Origin: Streptosporangium nondiastaticum
GTDB lineage: Bacteria; Actinomycetota; Actinomycetes; Streptomycetales; Streptomycetaceae
Length of the DNA: 64,000 bases
Direction of reading: 5' to 3'
Assembly (NCBI RefSeq): GCF_003011965.1
Contig: NZ_PXWG01000012.1
Location: 40,821-104,820 of the forward strand
The position numbers were made by a program, and so were the translations under genes. How positions within the stretch are numbered: the first letter of the stretch is position 1; each line of letters opens with the position of its first letter. Below are positions 1 to 10,017 of this stretch, piece after piece. Below the pieces are notes generated by a model, which was given only the letters and a program-made list of their open reading frames with translations, was not told the origin of the DNA and searched no databases.

Positions 1-2
1 CC

Positions 3-1316
<1,314 letters not shown>

Positions 1317-1329
1317 TGCGGCTGCCGCA

Positions 1330-1353
1330 CCGGCCCGGCACGAACCGGGCCGG
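1330..1353 (+). terminator. Hairpin after ppdK
   Basis: A perfect 9-bp G/C stem (1330-1338 with 1345-1353) and a 6-base loop, beginning 14 bases after the ppdK stop. There is no U-tract, which is common for Streptomyces terminators. Probable transcription end of ppdK. Confidence 0.6.
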
Positions 1354-1442
1354 CGCGGCGGAGCCGCCGCCCGGGCGACCCCGACCCTCAGCCCCGGCGG
1401 CGGCTCCAGCACCTGGAAGGGGCGGCACCCGTGCGGGGGGCC

Positions 1443-1487
1443 GCCTCTTCGCGTGGGCGCCCTTCGCATGGGTGCCCTTCGCGTGGG
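1443..1487. repeat. Three tandem 15-bp repeats
   Basis: Three adjacent 15-bp copies (1443-1457, 1458-1472, 1473-1487) share a core CCTTCGCRTGGG, with degenerate copies continuing to about 1530. They lie in non-coding DNA after ppdK. No function is evident; replication slippage is the simplest origin. Confidence 0.7.
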
Positions 1488-1611
1488 GGCCGCCCCTTCG
1501 CGCCGGCGCCTCTTCGTACGGGGGCGCCCTTCTCGCACGGACCGTCCGGTACGGACCAAGGCCCTTCATCCGGAACCCCGTTGGCCGGAAAACGCCGCTC
1601 CGCTGGGGCCC

Positions 1612-1850
1612 GTGAGGCGCGAGGTGGTACGGCAGTGTCTCCGGCACATGACGCCGGGGTTACCGGTACGTGGTCTTCCTGTGGTGATCCTGCGCCCGAG
1701 ATGTGCCCGACCTGTGGCTTCCCTGTGCCGGGCAGGGCGGAGGGGCGGCGCTCGTGCGGGAGCGCCGCCCCTCTTTACTCCCCCACCGGGAGTTGTTGCC
1801 GCCCGCATCGGCTCGGGCGGCAACTCGCATACTCAGCGGCCGCTTTTTCG
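1612..1850 (+). ncRNA. Candidate small RNA / multi-hairpin region
   Basis: The interval from ppdK (1316) to the next gene (about 2030) has no convincing ORF but is rich in perfect inverted repeats: TGCCCG 1704-1709 with CGGGCA 1729-1734; a 12-bp stem 1741-1752/1761-1772 followed by CTTT; an 11-bp stem 1795-1805/1814-1824; and the palindrome AGCGGCCGCT at 1835-1844 followed by Ts. The 1741-1772 hairpin looks like an intrinsic terminator, yet the nearest upstream gene end is 425 bases away and already has its own hairpin. That suggests an independent short transcript. I could not match it to a known family (not 4.5S, tmRNA or RNase P by motif). The 5' end and the strand are inferred. Confidence 0.35.
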
Positions 1851-2029
1851 CTCGCCACCCCCCACGGGAACGAGCGGGGCGCGGCCCCGAGTGCGTGAAT
1901 AGCATTTCGCTTCCCCCACGTTCCCCGCGAGTCCTTTCAACTGTGGCCAAAAGGGCGTGGTAACAGCTCGTATCGGTGTGCATACTCAGTGAGCGGGGGG
2001 TGGTTGCGGATGTCTCATGTGGGGGTTTG

Positions 2030-3082
2030 GTGCTGCGCGTCCATTTCACTGGACTCGATCTGGCCCGGTTGCGCCTGGCCGGAGACCCGGACGCACTCTG
2101 GGAAACCGTATTGAGCCTCCACCGGCTCCGGGACAAACAAGGCGAGTCGATCTTCGGGGATTGGCGCTCGGAAACCCGCGCCAGGTTGAATGGTGAAACT
2201 CGGCTTCTCGCCCCGCTGGTGCCATCCCGCGGGTATTTTCCGGACTTCCTCACGCCCCCCGAAGGGGTACTCGGACTCGACTCCGGCATGCAGGCCCTGC
2301 GCGAGACGCCGGGCGAGCGGGTGCACCGCGAGCTCGGCCGGCTCTCCACGGCCCGGACGCTCCCCGCTTGGATACGATCCATGGCCGAGGGCGACGAGCG
2401 TGCCTTCGCCAAGCTCACCGGCGCGCTCCAGGCCTACCACGAGGCCGCGATAGCACCCTACTGGCAGCACATCCAGGCCCAGATCGAGGCCGACCGGGCC
2501 GTGCGCGGCCGGGCCCTGCTGGACGGCGGCGCGGACGCGCTCCTCTCCTCACTGCCGCCGATGATGCGCTGGCGCGCGCCCGTCCTGGAAGCCGACTACC
2601 CCGTCGACCGCGACGTCCACCTCAACGGCCGGGGGCTGCTGCTGGTTCCCTCCTTCTTCTGCCGCCGCACGCCCGTCACGTACCAGGACCCCGAGCTCAC
2701 CCCGGTCCTCGTCTACCCCGCCCGGCACATGTCGGAGTCCGCGCCCGCCGTGCAGACCGCGCCGCGCTCCCTCGGCAAGCTCGTCGGGCACACCCGCTCG
2801 GCGGTCCTCGGCTCCATCGGCGGCGGCTGCACCACCAGCGAACTCGCCCGCCGCGTCGGCGTGTCCGCGGCCTCCGCCAGCCAGCACGCGGGCGTGCTGC
2901 GCGAGGCGGGCCTGGTCCTGACGCTGCGCAACGGCAGTGCGGTGATGCACACCCTGACGCCCCTGGGCGCGGCCCTCCTGCGCGGCGGCCACAAGACGAC
3001 CCAACTGGCGCCGAGGCCGCCTCAGCCGTCGATCCCCGAGCGCTCCACCCCCGCCACGATGCTGCAGTCTCCCGGGGGCTGA
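2030..3082 (+). CDS. ArsR-type winged-helix transcriptional regulator
   Basis: A protein of about 350 aa with a C-terminal winged helix-turn-helix (roughly the last 80 residues). The HTH segment TTSELARRVGVSAASASQH and the wing region AGLVLTLRNGSAVMHTLT are of ArsR/HxlR style. The long N-terminal domain resembles the DUF5937-like domain found on many streptomycete regulators of this kind. The frame is open from a GTG at 1976, but homologues as I remember them start near LRVHFTG. I therefore prefer GTG 2030, preceded by GGGGG at 2021-2025. It is expected to act as a cytoplasmic repressor; the metal-binding Cys residues of classical ArsR proteins are not obvious, so the ligand is unknown. The convergent sugar-transport operon ends 65 bp downstream. 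Confidence 0.8.
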   Translation: MLRVHFTGLDLARLRLAGDPDALWETVLSLHRLRDKQGESIFGDWRSETRARLNGETRLLAPLVPSRGYFPDFLTPPEGVLGLDSGMQALRETPGERVHRELGRLSTARTLPAWIRSMAEGDERAFAKLTGALQAYHEAAIAPYWQHIQAQIEADRAVRGRALLDGGADALLSSLPPMMRWRAPVLEADYPVDRDVHLNGRGLLLVPSFFCRRTPVTYQDPELTPVLVYPARHMSESAPAVQTAPRSLGKLVGHTRSAVLGSIGGGCTTSELARRVGVSAASASQHAGVLREAGLVLTLRNGSAVMHTLTPLGAALLRGGHKTTQLAPRPPQPSIPERSTPATMLQSPGG

Positions 3083-3147
3083 GACATCAGCGGCTGCCGC
3101 CGCGGGCCCCCGGACCCCCAGCCGGGGGCGGGCGGGCGCTCGCCGCC

Positions 3148-4002
3148 TCAGCCGTCGATCCCGGAGCGTTCGACCCCCGCGACGATGTACCGCTGCAGCA
3201 CCAGGAAGACCAGGAGCAGTGGCGCTACCGACACTGCCGCTGCCACGAACAGCTCGTGGAGGTTGACGGCCTGGGCCGTCGTGAAGGTGGACAGGGCCAC
3301 CTGTACGGTCCAGGCATCGCGGTCCTGGCCGATGACCAGGGGCCACAGGAACGAGTTCCACGCCCCGATGAACACGATCGTGCCGACCGCGGCGAACACC
3401 GGCCGCGCGTTCGGCACGACCACGAGCCAGTACGTCCGCCACGGCCCGAGGCCGTCCACCTGCGCCGCGTCCTCCAGCTCCCGCGGGAAGCCCAGGAAGT
3501 ACTGCCGGAAGACGAAGCACGCGAAGGCGCTGAAGAGCGTCGGCACGATCAGGCCGCGCAGGCTGGAGACCCAGCCCAGCGACGACACCAGCACGAACGA
3601 CGGCACGAAGGTGACCGCCGCCGGCACCAGCAGCGTGCCCAGGACCGCGGTGAGGACGGCGCCCGCGTACCGGTAGGGGATCCGGGCCAGGCCGTAGCCC
3701 GCGAGCGAGGCGAGCAGCACCGTGCCGAGCGTCGTCGCCACCGCGATCAGCGTGGAGTTCAGCAGGGCGTGCGCCATCGGCACGTCCGGGTCGGCGAACA
3801 GCTCCCGCACGTTCGACCAGTGCAGCTCGGACGGGAAGAACGTCCAGTCCGGCGAGGTGATGTCCGCCTCCGCGGCGAGCCCGTTCCGCACGAGCAGGTA
3901 GAAGGGGATCAGGAACAGCACGGCGAGCGCGATCAGCAGCACCAGCCGCAGCGCCCGCCCGGCCCGTACGAGGGCATCGTCCGTCTGTCTCACGGCTCCC
4001 AT
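3148..4002 (-). CDS. Carbohydrate ABC transporter permease (MalG/AraQ type)
   Basis: About 284 aa, with six predicted membrane segments. The first is near residue 15 (LVLLIALAVLFLIPFYLLV) and the EAA-loop motif is ELEDAAQVDGLGPWRTYWLVV in the C-terminal half, typical of the second permease of CUT1 sugar importers. It lies 5 bp behind the first permease. I chose the ATG at 4002 because GGAGG lies upstream, but a GTG at 4011 overlapping the upstream TGA would give three more residues. It is the last gene of the binding protein-permease-permease operon. No ATPase gene is adjacent, so a shared MsiK-like ATPase elsewhere is likely, as known for streptomycete CUT1 systems. Confidence 0.9.
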   Translation of the reverse strand: MGAVRQTDDALVRAGRALRLVLLIALAVLFLIPFYLLVRNGLAAEADITSPDWTFFPSELHWSNVRELFADPDVPMAHALLNSTLIAVATTLGTVLLASLAGYGLARIPYRYAGAVLTAVLGTLLVPAAVTFVPSFVLVSSLGWVSSLRGLIVPTLFSAFACFVFRQYFLGFPRELEDAAQVDGLGPWRTYWLVVVPNARPVFAAVGTIVFIGAWNSFLWPLVIGQDRDAWTVQVALSTFTTAQAVNLHELFVAAAVSVAPLLLVFLVLQRYIVAGVERSGIDG

Positions 4003-4007
4003 CCGCC

Positions 4008-4925
4008 TCACGCCTCCCGCCTGCCCAGCCCCGACCACCGCGACTGCACCACCGTCACCACCGCGATCACCAGCGCCAGCACCACCGCGCCCGCGCTGCC
4101 CACCCCGAGGTTCTGCCCCTGCCCGAGCGCCGTGTAGTAGAGGTACACGAGCGGCGGCCTGGCGTACGGCGGGTAGCCGCGCGCGTCCGACAGCAGGTTG
4201 TAGAACTCGTCGAACGCCTGGAAGGCGTTGATGACGAGGAGCAGCACCACCGCCACCGACGTCGCCCGCAGCGCCGGGAAGGTGATGTGCCGGAACGTCT
4301 GCCACCCCGGCCGCGCCCCGTCGACGGCGGCCGCCTCGTACAGCTGCGGCGGGATCCGCTGCAGGCCGGCGAGGAACAGCACCATGTAGAAGCCCGCCTG
4401 GAGCCACAGCCGGACGGTCACCACGACCAGCCAGTACCAGGGCGGGTCGGTGACCGACAGCCACGCCACCGGCTCGGCGCCGAACCAGCCCAGCACCGTG
4501 TTGGCCAGCCCGAACCGCACCCCGTTGAACACCGACAGCTTCCACACCAGCGCGGCGACCACGTAGCTGCACGCCGTCGGCAGGAAGAACACCGACCGGA
4601 AGAACGCCTGCGCCCGCCGCAGCCGGCTCACGGCCAGCGCGAGCCCCAGTGACAGGGCGTACGTGGCGGGCACGATGAAGGCCGTGAACAGCGCGAACGT
4701 GCCCAGCGCGGAGCGGAACGCGGGGTCCCCGAGCACCTGCCGGTAGTTGTCCAGGCCGGTGAAGTCCGTGGGGGAGACGGTGTTGTGCGCGTCGAAGAAG
4801 CTGAGCCACACGCTCCAGCCCAGCGGCACGTACGTGAAGAGGACGAGGCCCAGCACGAAGGGGCCGGTGAAGACCCAGAACCACAGGGCCTGCCGCCGCC
4901 GGCGCACCGCGCCGTACGCCGCCAC
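4008..4925 (-). CDS. Carbohydrate ABC transporter permease (MalF/UgpA type)
   Basis: 305 aa, an integral membrane protein with about six helices. It starts with a basic cytoplasmic segment (GAVRRRRQALWFW) and carries the permease EAA-loop motif (YEAAAVDGARPGWQTFRHI) near two-thirds of its length. The GTG start at 4925 lies one base after the TGA of the solute-binding protein gene, so translation is probably coupled. With the downstream MalG-type permease it forms the heterodimeric channel of a CUT1 sugar importer. The substrate cannot be read from the sequence; glycerol-phosphate, oligosaccharide or monosaccharide systems share this layout. Confidence 0.9.
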   Translation of the reverse strand: MAAYGAVRRRRQALWFWVFTGPFVLGLVLFTYVPLGWSVWLSFFDAHNTVSPTDFTGLDNYRQVLGDPAFRSALGTFALFTAFIVPATYALSLGLALAVSRLRRAQAFFRSVFFLPTACSYVVAALVWKLSVFNGVRFGLANTVLGWFGAEPVAWLSVTDPPWYWLVVVTVRLWLQAGFYMVLFLAGLQRIPPQLYEAAAVDGARPGWQTFRHITFPALRATSVAVVLLLVINAFQAFDEFYNLLSDARGYPPYARPPLVYLYYTALGQGQNLGVGSAGAVVLALVIAVVTVVQSRWSGLGRREA

Positions 4926-4926
4926 G

Positions 4927-6174
4927 TCAGGCCTTCTTCCCGGCGCGCTTCAGCTCCTCCGCGGTCCGCCGCACCGCCGCCCGCACCTCGCGCTCCGGGT
5001 CGGCGCCCTCCTTGATGATCCGGCTGAGCCCGTCCTGGTACGCGGTCTGCGCGGCGACCGTCCACAGCAGCGGCTGGGCGTAGCCGTGGTCGGCGGTGAA
5101 CCGCACGGCCTCGGCCGCCGCGCCCTCCTTGAGCTTGCCCGCCTTCGCGGCCAGGGAGCGGCGGGCCGGGATGTGGAAGCCGTAGGACAGCGCGAAGTCC
5201 TCCTGGTAGTCGCTGCGGTCGACCCACAGCCACTTCACGTACGCCTTCGCCGCCTCCTGTCGCCCGCTGCGCGTGCTGACGGCCGCGCCGTACGCGCCGA
5301 CGGGCACGGCCGGTCTGCCGGCGGGCCCGTCGGCGGGGAAGGGCAGCACCCCGAAGTCGTAGCCGAGCGCCTTCTTCACCACCGGCAGCGCCCACAGCCC
5401 GGACCACTGCATCGCGGTCAGCCCCTGGAGGAGGGCGGACGGGTCGGACCAGTCGGCGGGCGCGCCCAGCAGCAGGGACTTCTCCGCGTAGAGCCGGTGC
5501 AGCTTGCCGAGGGTGCGGGCGGCGGCCGGGTCGTCGAAGCCCGGCCTGCCGTCGGCGGTGACGAGCGAGAGGCCCGCCGCGTACAGGGGCGTGCCGCCGA
5601 GGACGCCCGCGCCGCCGTCGTTGCCGAGGAACAGGCCCTTGACCGTGCCCCGGGTGAGGCTGCGCGCGGCGTCGACCAGCTCGTCCAGGGTGCGCGGCGG
5701 CCGCACTCCGGCCTGCTCCAGCAGGCTGCGGCGGTAGTAGAGCAGCTGGGTGTCGACGACCTGGGGGATCGCCCACACGCGGCCGTCCCAGGTCTTCGGC
5801 GCGAGGACGGCCCGGTCGAAGTCGTCCTTGACGCCGTCCAGCAGGCCGGTGAGGTCGGCGACCTGCCCGCCGCGGATCTGGTCCAGGCTCGGGCCGTTGA
5901 CCTCGAAGACGTCCGGCCCGGAGTTCGTCAGCAGGGCGGCGGCGGTCTGCTGGTCGTAGTTCCCGGGCCGCCACTCGATCCGCACGTCGGCGCCCTCGTA
6001 CGCGGCGGCGTACCGGCCCACCGCCTGCCGCGTGCCCGCCTCGCCGTACTGGTGGTACCAGTGGGAGAGCCGGGGCCGTCCCGAACCCTCCCCGCCGCGC
6101 CCCGTGTCGGACCCGCACCCGGTCAGTGCGAGCGCGGCACCGCCGGACAAGAGCAGTCTGCGGCTGATCGGCAT
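4927..6174 (-). CDS. Extracellular solute-binding lipoprotein of a sugar ABC importer
   Basis: About 415 aa. The N-terminus has a twin-arginine-like start (ISRRLLLSGGAALALTGC) that ends in a lipobox (LTGC), so the mature protein is expected to be lipid-anchored outside the membrane. The rest is a type 1 solute-binding fold (family 1) with typical segments such as GPDVFEVNG and MQWSGLWALP. The ATG at 6174 is preferred over the upstream in-frame start at 6213 because GGGGGAG sits 7-8 bases upstream and the signal peptide then starts correctly. First gene of the operon with the two permeases; a promoter should lie in 6175-6247. The ligand is probably a carbohydrate; its identity is unknown. Confidence 0.9.
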   Translation of the reverse strand: MPISRRLLLSGGAALALTGCGSDTGRGGEGSGRPRLSHWYHQYGEAGTRQAVGRYAAAYEGADVRIEWRPGNYDQQTAAALLTNSGPDVFEVNGPSLDQIRGGQVADLTGLLDGVKDDFDRAVLAPKTWDGRVWAIPQVVDTQLLYYRRSLLEQAGVRPPRTLDELVDAARSLTRGTVKGLFLGNDGGAGVLGGTPLYAAGLSLVTADGRPGFDDPAAARTLGKLHRLYAEKSLLLGAPADWSDPSALLQGLTAMQWSGLWALPVVKKALGYDFGVLPFPADGPAGRPAVPVGAYGAAVSTRSGRQEAAKAYVKWLWVDRSDYQEDFALSYGFHIPARRSLAAKAGKLKEGAAAEAVRFTADHGYAQPLLWTVAAQTAYQDGLSRIIKEGADPEREVRAAVRRTAEELKRAGKKA

Positions 6175-6247
6175 GTCGGTTCTCCCCCTCGCGGTCGGGA
6201 CCGTACGGACCAACGATCAACGATGGGGGAGGATTACGACAGGGCCA

Positions 6248-8146
6248 TTACCGCCGCGTGTCCGTCTTCCGGGCCGGTTCCGCGCCGATGCGGAAGCGGA
6301 GGCGGCAGATCACCGCGTCCGTGTCCCGCCGCACCGCGTGGGCCACGACCGCGCCGCGCTGGTTCTGCAGCAGCCGCTGCCAGACGTGGGCGGGCTCGAC
6401 CTCGGGGATGAGGACCGTGACGCGGTTGTCGGGGTGCCGGTCGGTGAGTTCGTGGACGTAGGCGACGATCGGGCGGCCCAGGGCCCGCGTGGGCGCGGGC
6501 AGTTCGACGAGGTCGACGCCCGGGTTCCACAGCTCCCAGTCGCGCCGCAGCGTCTCGGCGGCCCGCGCCCCCTCCGCGTCGGGCTGGACGGCGGTCACCG
6601 CGATCACCTCGTCGCCCAGCGACACGGCGGCCGTCAGGGCCTTGCTGGTCAGCCGGGAGAGGGAGGAGACGGGCACGACGACCACGCTGTGGCAGCGGCG
6701 CGGCGCCTCCGGCACCCGGCCCAGCCCCAGCCGCTCGCCGATCCGCCCGTACGAACGGTGCACGGCCTCGAAGACCAGGACCATCAGCGGCAGCGCCAGG
6801 GCGATCAGCCAGGCGCCCTCCTCGAACTTCGTGGCCGTGACCACGACCGCCGACACGCCCGTCAGCAGCGCGCCGGAGCCGTTGAGGAGCGCCTTGCCGC
6901 GCCAGCCCGCCGAGCGCTCCAGCCGCCAGTGCCGCACCATGCCGACCTGGCAGATCGTGAAGCCCACGAACACCCCGATCGCGAACAGCGGCACGAGCGT
7001 GTTGACGTCGCCCCCGGAGAAGACCAGCAGCAGCGCGGAGACCGCCGCGAGGGCCAGCACGCCGTGCCGGTGCACCTGCCGGTCCGCCTTGAGGCCGAAG
7101 ACGTGCGGCAGGTAGTTGTCCCGGGCCAGCAGGGCCATCAGGACGGGCAGCCCGCCGAAGGACGTGTTCGCGGCCAGCGCCAGCAGCACGACGGTCGCGA
7201 ACTGCACCACGTAGAAGGCGCCGTTGTGGCCGAGCGAGGCGTCGGCGAGCTGCGCGAGGACCGTGACGCCCTCCACCGGCTGCAGGTGGAAGCGGCCGAT
7301 GAGCACCGCCAGGCCGATCAGCATGACGCCCAGCAGGGCGCCCAGCGCGACCTCCGTCCGCTGGGCCCGCCGCTGCGCCGGGGCCCGGAAGGCCGGCACG
7401 GCGTTGGCCACGGCCTCCACGCCGGTGAGGGCGGAGCAGCCGGCGGCGAAGGCCTTCAGGAGCAGCAGGGCGCCCACGGCCGTGGCGTTCCCGGCGAGCG
7501 CGGACGCGTGCCCGGCGGCGGCCTCGGTGCTCGCGGGCGCGTCCCGCAGCAGCCCGGCCACGATCATCGTCAGGACCGAGCCGACGAACACGGCCGTCGG
7601 CACCATGAACCACTTCGCGGACTCCACGATGCCGCGCAGGTTCACCCCCGTCACCAGGGCCAGCACGCCCAGGCAGATCCACAGCCGGTCCGCGTAGAGG
7701 GAGGGGAAGGCCGAGGTCAGGGCGGCGACGCCGGCGGTGACCGACACCGCCACGTTCAGCACGTAGTCCAGCACCAGGGAGGCCGCGGTCACCAGCGCGG
7801 TGCGCCGCCCGAGGTGCCGCTTGGCGACCGCGTACGAGCCGCCGCCGTCGGGGAACGCCGCGATGACCTGCCGGTAGGAGGCGACGAGGACCGCCAGCAG
7901 GGCGGCGATCGCGAAGGTGACGGGGAGCGTGAAGCCCAGCCCGTACGCGCCCGCCGCGGCCAGCACCAGGACGATCGACTCGGGCCCGTAGGCCACCGAC
8001 GCCATCGCGTCCAGCGAGAGGGCCGCGAGCCCCTGAGGGGCGGTCAGCCGGTGCCGGTCCTCGGCGGACGGCCGCGCGGCGCCGGTATCCGGGGGCTCCT
8101 CGCCGGCCCCTTCGGGCCGCTGGTTCGCGTGCGCGAGCAGGGACAT
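6248..8146 (-). CDS. APC-superfamily amino acid permease with USP-like C-terminal domain
   Basis: About 632 aa. The first roughly 450 residues carry about 12 hydrophobic helices of the amino acid-polyamine-organocation fold, with the N-terminal signature LSLDAMASVAYGPESIV and the FPDGGGSYAVAKRHLG segment. The last 170 residues are soluble and resemble a nucleotide-binding or universal-stress-like domain (HSVVVVPVSSLSRLTSKAL). I chose the ATG at 8146, ten bases after GGAGG; the frame extends upstream to 8248 without such support. The stop is TAA, rare in this window. Many actinobacterial members carry this C-terminal extension; the substrate is unknown (amino acid likely, potassium uptake possible). 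Confidence 0.85.
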   Translation of the reverse strand: MSLLAHANQRPEGAGEEPPDTGAARPSAEDRHRLTAPQGLAALSLDAMASVAYGPESIVLVLAAAGAYGLGFTLPVTFAIAALLAVLVASYRQVIAAFPDGGGSYAVAKRHLGRRTALVTAASLVLDYVLNVAVSVTAGVAALTSAFPSLYADRLWICLGVLALVTGVNLRGIVESAKWFMVPTAVFVGSVLTMIVAGLLRDAPASTEAAAGHASALAGNATAVGALLLLKAFAAGCSALTGVEAVANAVPAFRAPAQRRAQRTEVALGALLGVMLIGLAVLIGRFHLQPVEGVTVLAQLADASLGHNGAFYVVQFATVVLLALAANTSFGGLPVLMALLARDNYLPHVFGLKADRQVHRHGVLALAAVSALLLVFSGGDVNTLVPLFAIGVFVGFTICQVGMVRHWRLERSAGWRGKALLNGSGALLTGVSAVVVTATKFEEGAWLIALALPLMVLVFEAVHRSYGRIGERLGLGRVPEAPRRCHSVVVVPVSSLSRLTSKALTAAVSLGDEVIAVTAVQPDAEGARAAETLRRDWELWNPGVDLVELPAPTRALGRPIVAYVHELTDRHPDNRVTVLIPEVEPAHVWQRLLQNQRGAVVAHAVRRDTDAVICRLRFRIGAEPARKTDTRR

Positions 8147-8366
8147 TCTGTTCGTACCTCCGTGCTTGGGACGCCCAGCGTGCGGCCGGTCCCGCGCGCC
8201 CGCGCACGTCCTTGGCGGGCTCTTGGCGCGTTCCGGAGGGATCTTCACGCGTTCTTGACGGCCGGGCTCCGGTTACGTCAGCGGGGCGTAAGGGTTGGCC
8301 CAAGTGGCGTCAGCACCCCGTCAACACCCGGCGTTCCGCCCTTGGTACGGGCCTAGCGTCACGGGC

Positions 8367-8942
8367 ATGGGACGGCGACAGCTCTCGAAGGCGCGGGCGG
8401 GCGGCCCCGTCGCGCAGACGGCACGGACGAAGGCGCAGCCGCCCGGCGGTGCGGTCCTCGCCCACGACCGGGACTGGCGGCGCGAGGCGCGGGCCGCCTG
8501 GTACTGCGGCGCAGCCCTCGCGGGCGTCCTCGTCCTCGCCGACCTCGCCCGCGGCGGGCTCGACGGGCCGCGCGCCGCCTGCTGGACCGGCCTCGGGGCG
8601 CTCCTGCTGGCCGTCCTGCTGCCGCAGAAGGTCACCGCCGGCGACGGCTGGCTCGCCGTGCGCGGCCTGCTGGGCGAGAAGCGCGTCCGCACGGACCTGC
8701 TCACGCAGGTGCGCCGCGCGGACGGCATGACGCCGCGGCTCGTGCTGCGGGACGCCGGGGGCAACCGCGTGGAGTTCGACCCGGAGGTCCTCGTCGCCAA
8801 CCCGCTGCTCTGGCACCGGCTGGACACGGGCGTGCGGCGCGCCCGCGAGAGCGGCCTGCTGCGGGAGGGCGGGGCGCCGCTGGCGGAACTCGCGGAACGC
8901 ATCGACGGGGAGGGGGCGCGGCGGCTGCTGGAAGAGTGGTGA
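8367..8942 (+). CDS. Small membrane protein, PH-like
   Basis: About 191 aa. Two hydrophobic helices (around residues 45-60 and 70-85, AAWYCGAALAGVLVLADLA and ACWTGLGALLLAVLLP) precede a compact soluble domain with the pattern DGWLAVRGLLGEKRVRTDLL and LVLRDAGGNRVEFDPEVL. That pattern looks like a bacterial PH domain found in streptomycete membrane proteins. ATG 8367 is preceded by a TAGCGT-like -10 at 8354-8359, so translation may be leaderless. The longer frame from 8295 has no support. It converges with the SDR gene, which ends 9 bp away. Function unknown. Confidence 0.65.
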   Translation: MGRRQLSKARAGGPVAQTARTKAQPPGGAVLAHDRDWRREARAAWYCGAALAGVLVLADLARGGLDGPRAACWTGLGALLLAVLLPQKVTAGDGWLAVRGLLGEKRVRTDLLTQVRRADGMTPRLVLRDAGGNRVEFDPEVLVANPLLWHRLDTGVRRARESGLLREGGAPLAELAERIDGEGARRLLEEW

Positions 8943-8950
8943 GGCCCCGC

Positions 8951-9880
8951 CTACAGCCAGTCGTACGTCACGCCGGTCAGCCTCTCCGACGCCGCCCAGA
9001 GCCCGGCACCGGCACGGTCGTTCCGCGTCCAAGGAGCCCGCACCGTCCGCCGCGTGGGCGTCCCCGAACTGCGGTACTCGAAGCGCGGACCGAAGTAGTC
9101 GTCCTGCCGCACGTCCTGCGCGGTCGCCGCGTACAGCGTCGGCCGCGCCCCGTCCTCCGGGCTCTGGGCGAAGAGCCGGTTGGCCAGCTCGGCGAGGCGC
9201 GCGGCGGCCTCCCGGCCCTCCATCCGCGCCCCGGCCGTCTGCAGGTTCGTGGCCGCGTAGCCGGGGTGCGCGGCGACGGCGACGACGCGCGAGCCCTCCG
9301 CCGTCAGCCGCTGCGCCAGCTCGTGCGTGAACAGCAGGTTGGCGCTCTTGGAGCGGCCGTACGCGATCCAGCGGCGGTAGCGGTGCTCCATGTTGAGGTC
9401 GCGCGGGTCGACCGTGCCCAGGACGTGCAGCCCGCTGGAGACGGTGACGACCCGCGCGCCGTGTCCGGCCTCCCGCAGCCGCGGCAGCAGCAGCCCGGTC
9501 AGCGCGAAATGGCCGAGATGGTTCGTGCCGAACTGCATCTCGAACCCGTCGACCGTGCGGCGCTGCGGCAGCGCCATCACCCCGGCGTTGTTGATCAGCA
9601 GGTCCAGCCGGTCGCCGGGCAGGTCCGCGGCGAAGGCCCGCACCGAGGACAGGTCCGCGAGGTCGAGCGGGGCGAACTGCACGTCGGCGCCGGGCGCCGC
9701 CGCGCGGACCCGCTCCTCGGCGGCCTTGCCGCGCGTCGCGTCGCGGCAGGCGAGGACGACCCGCGCGCCGCGCCGCGCCAGCTCGCGGGCCGTGACGTAG
9801 CCGATGCCGCTGTTGGCGCCCGTGACCACCGCCGTGCGGCCGCTCTGGTCGGGGATCTCGCTCGCGTTCCATCCAGTCAC
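8951..9880 (-). CDS. Short-chain dehydrogenase/reductase
   Basis: 309 aa, a classical-type SDR with a Rossmann fold. The cofactor motif TGANSGIG is near residue 20, the NNAG motif (LINNAGVM) near residue 95, a catalytic Ser in VTVSSGLH, and the catalytic YGRSK. The arginine-containing stretch (ACRDATRGK) after the second strand suggests NADP(H). The extended substrate region resembles retinol-dehydrogenase/WW-oxidoreductase-like SDRs common in actinobacteria. It is probably a cytoplasmic oxidoreductase of unknown substrate. ATG 9880 lies downstream of nirD on the same strand, but 137 bp of spacing argues against tight coupling. Confidence 0.88.
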   Translation of the reverse strand: MTGWNASEIPDQSGRTAVVTGANSGIGYVTARELARRGARVVLACRDATRGKAAEERVRAAAPGADVQFAPLDLADLSSVRAFAADLPGDRLDLLINNAGVMALPQRRTVDGFEMQFGTNHLGHFALTGLLLPRLREAGHGARVVTVSSGLHVLGTVDPRDLNMEHRYRRWIAYGRSKSANLLFTHELAQRLTAEGSRVVAVAAHPGYAATNLQTAGARMEGREAAARLAELANRLFAQSPEDGARPTLYAATAQDVRQDDYFGPRFEYRSSGTPTRRTVRAPWTRNDRAGAGLWAASERLTGVTYDWL

Positions 9881-10017
9881 GTCTGCTGCGCTCCTCTGCG
9901 GTCCGCACCCGGCACATACGCGTCAGTAGCCCTCTTCGGTCCCAGCGTAGGCGAGGGGGTGCGGGTGCCGGGCGGGCATTCGCCCGATACGGTGGCCCGC
10001 GCGCGGGGCGCCCCCGC

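Noticed and set aside
1431..1902. ORFs over the 15-bp repeats and hairpins after ppdK
   Set aside because: Peptides are Arg/Pro/Gly-rich without domains, and the DNA is dominated by repeats and terminator-like hairpins.
2368..4137. 589-codon ORF spanning the ArsR gene and the permease
   Set aside because: Out-of-frame shadow crossing two convergent real genes.
3148..4884. A single 578-aa fused permease
   Set aside because: The first half of that frame is a shadow of the MalF-type gene; only the part from 4002 downward encodes membrane helices of the second permease.
6032..8356. 774-codon rightward ORF opposite the APC permease
   Set aside because: Antisense shadow; the leftward frame has clear membrane helices and family motifs.
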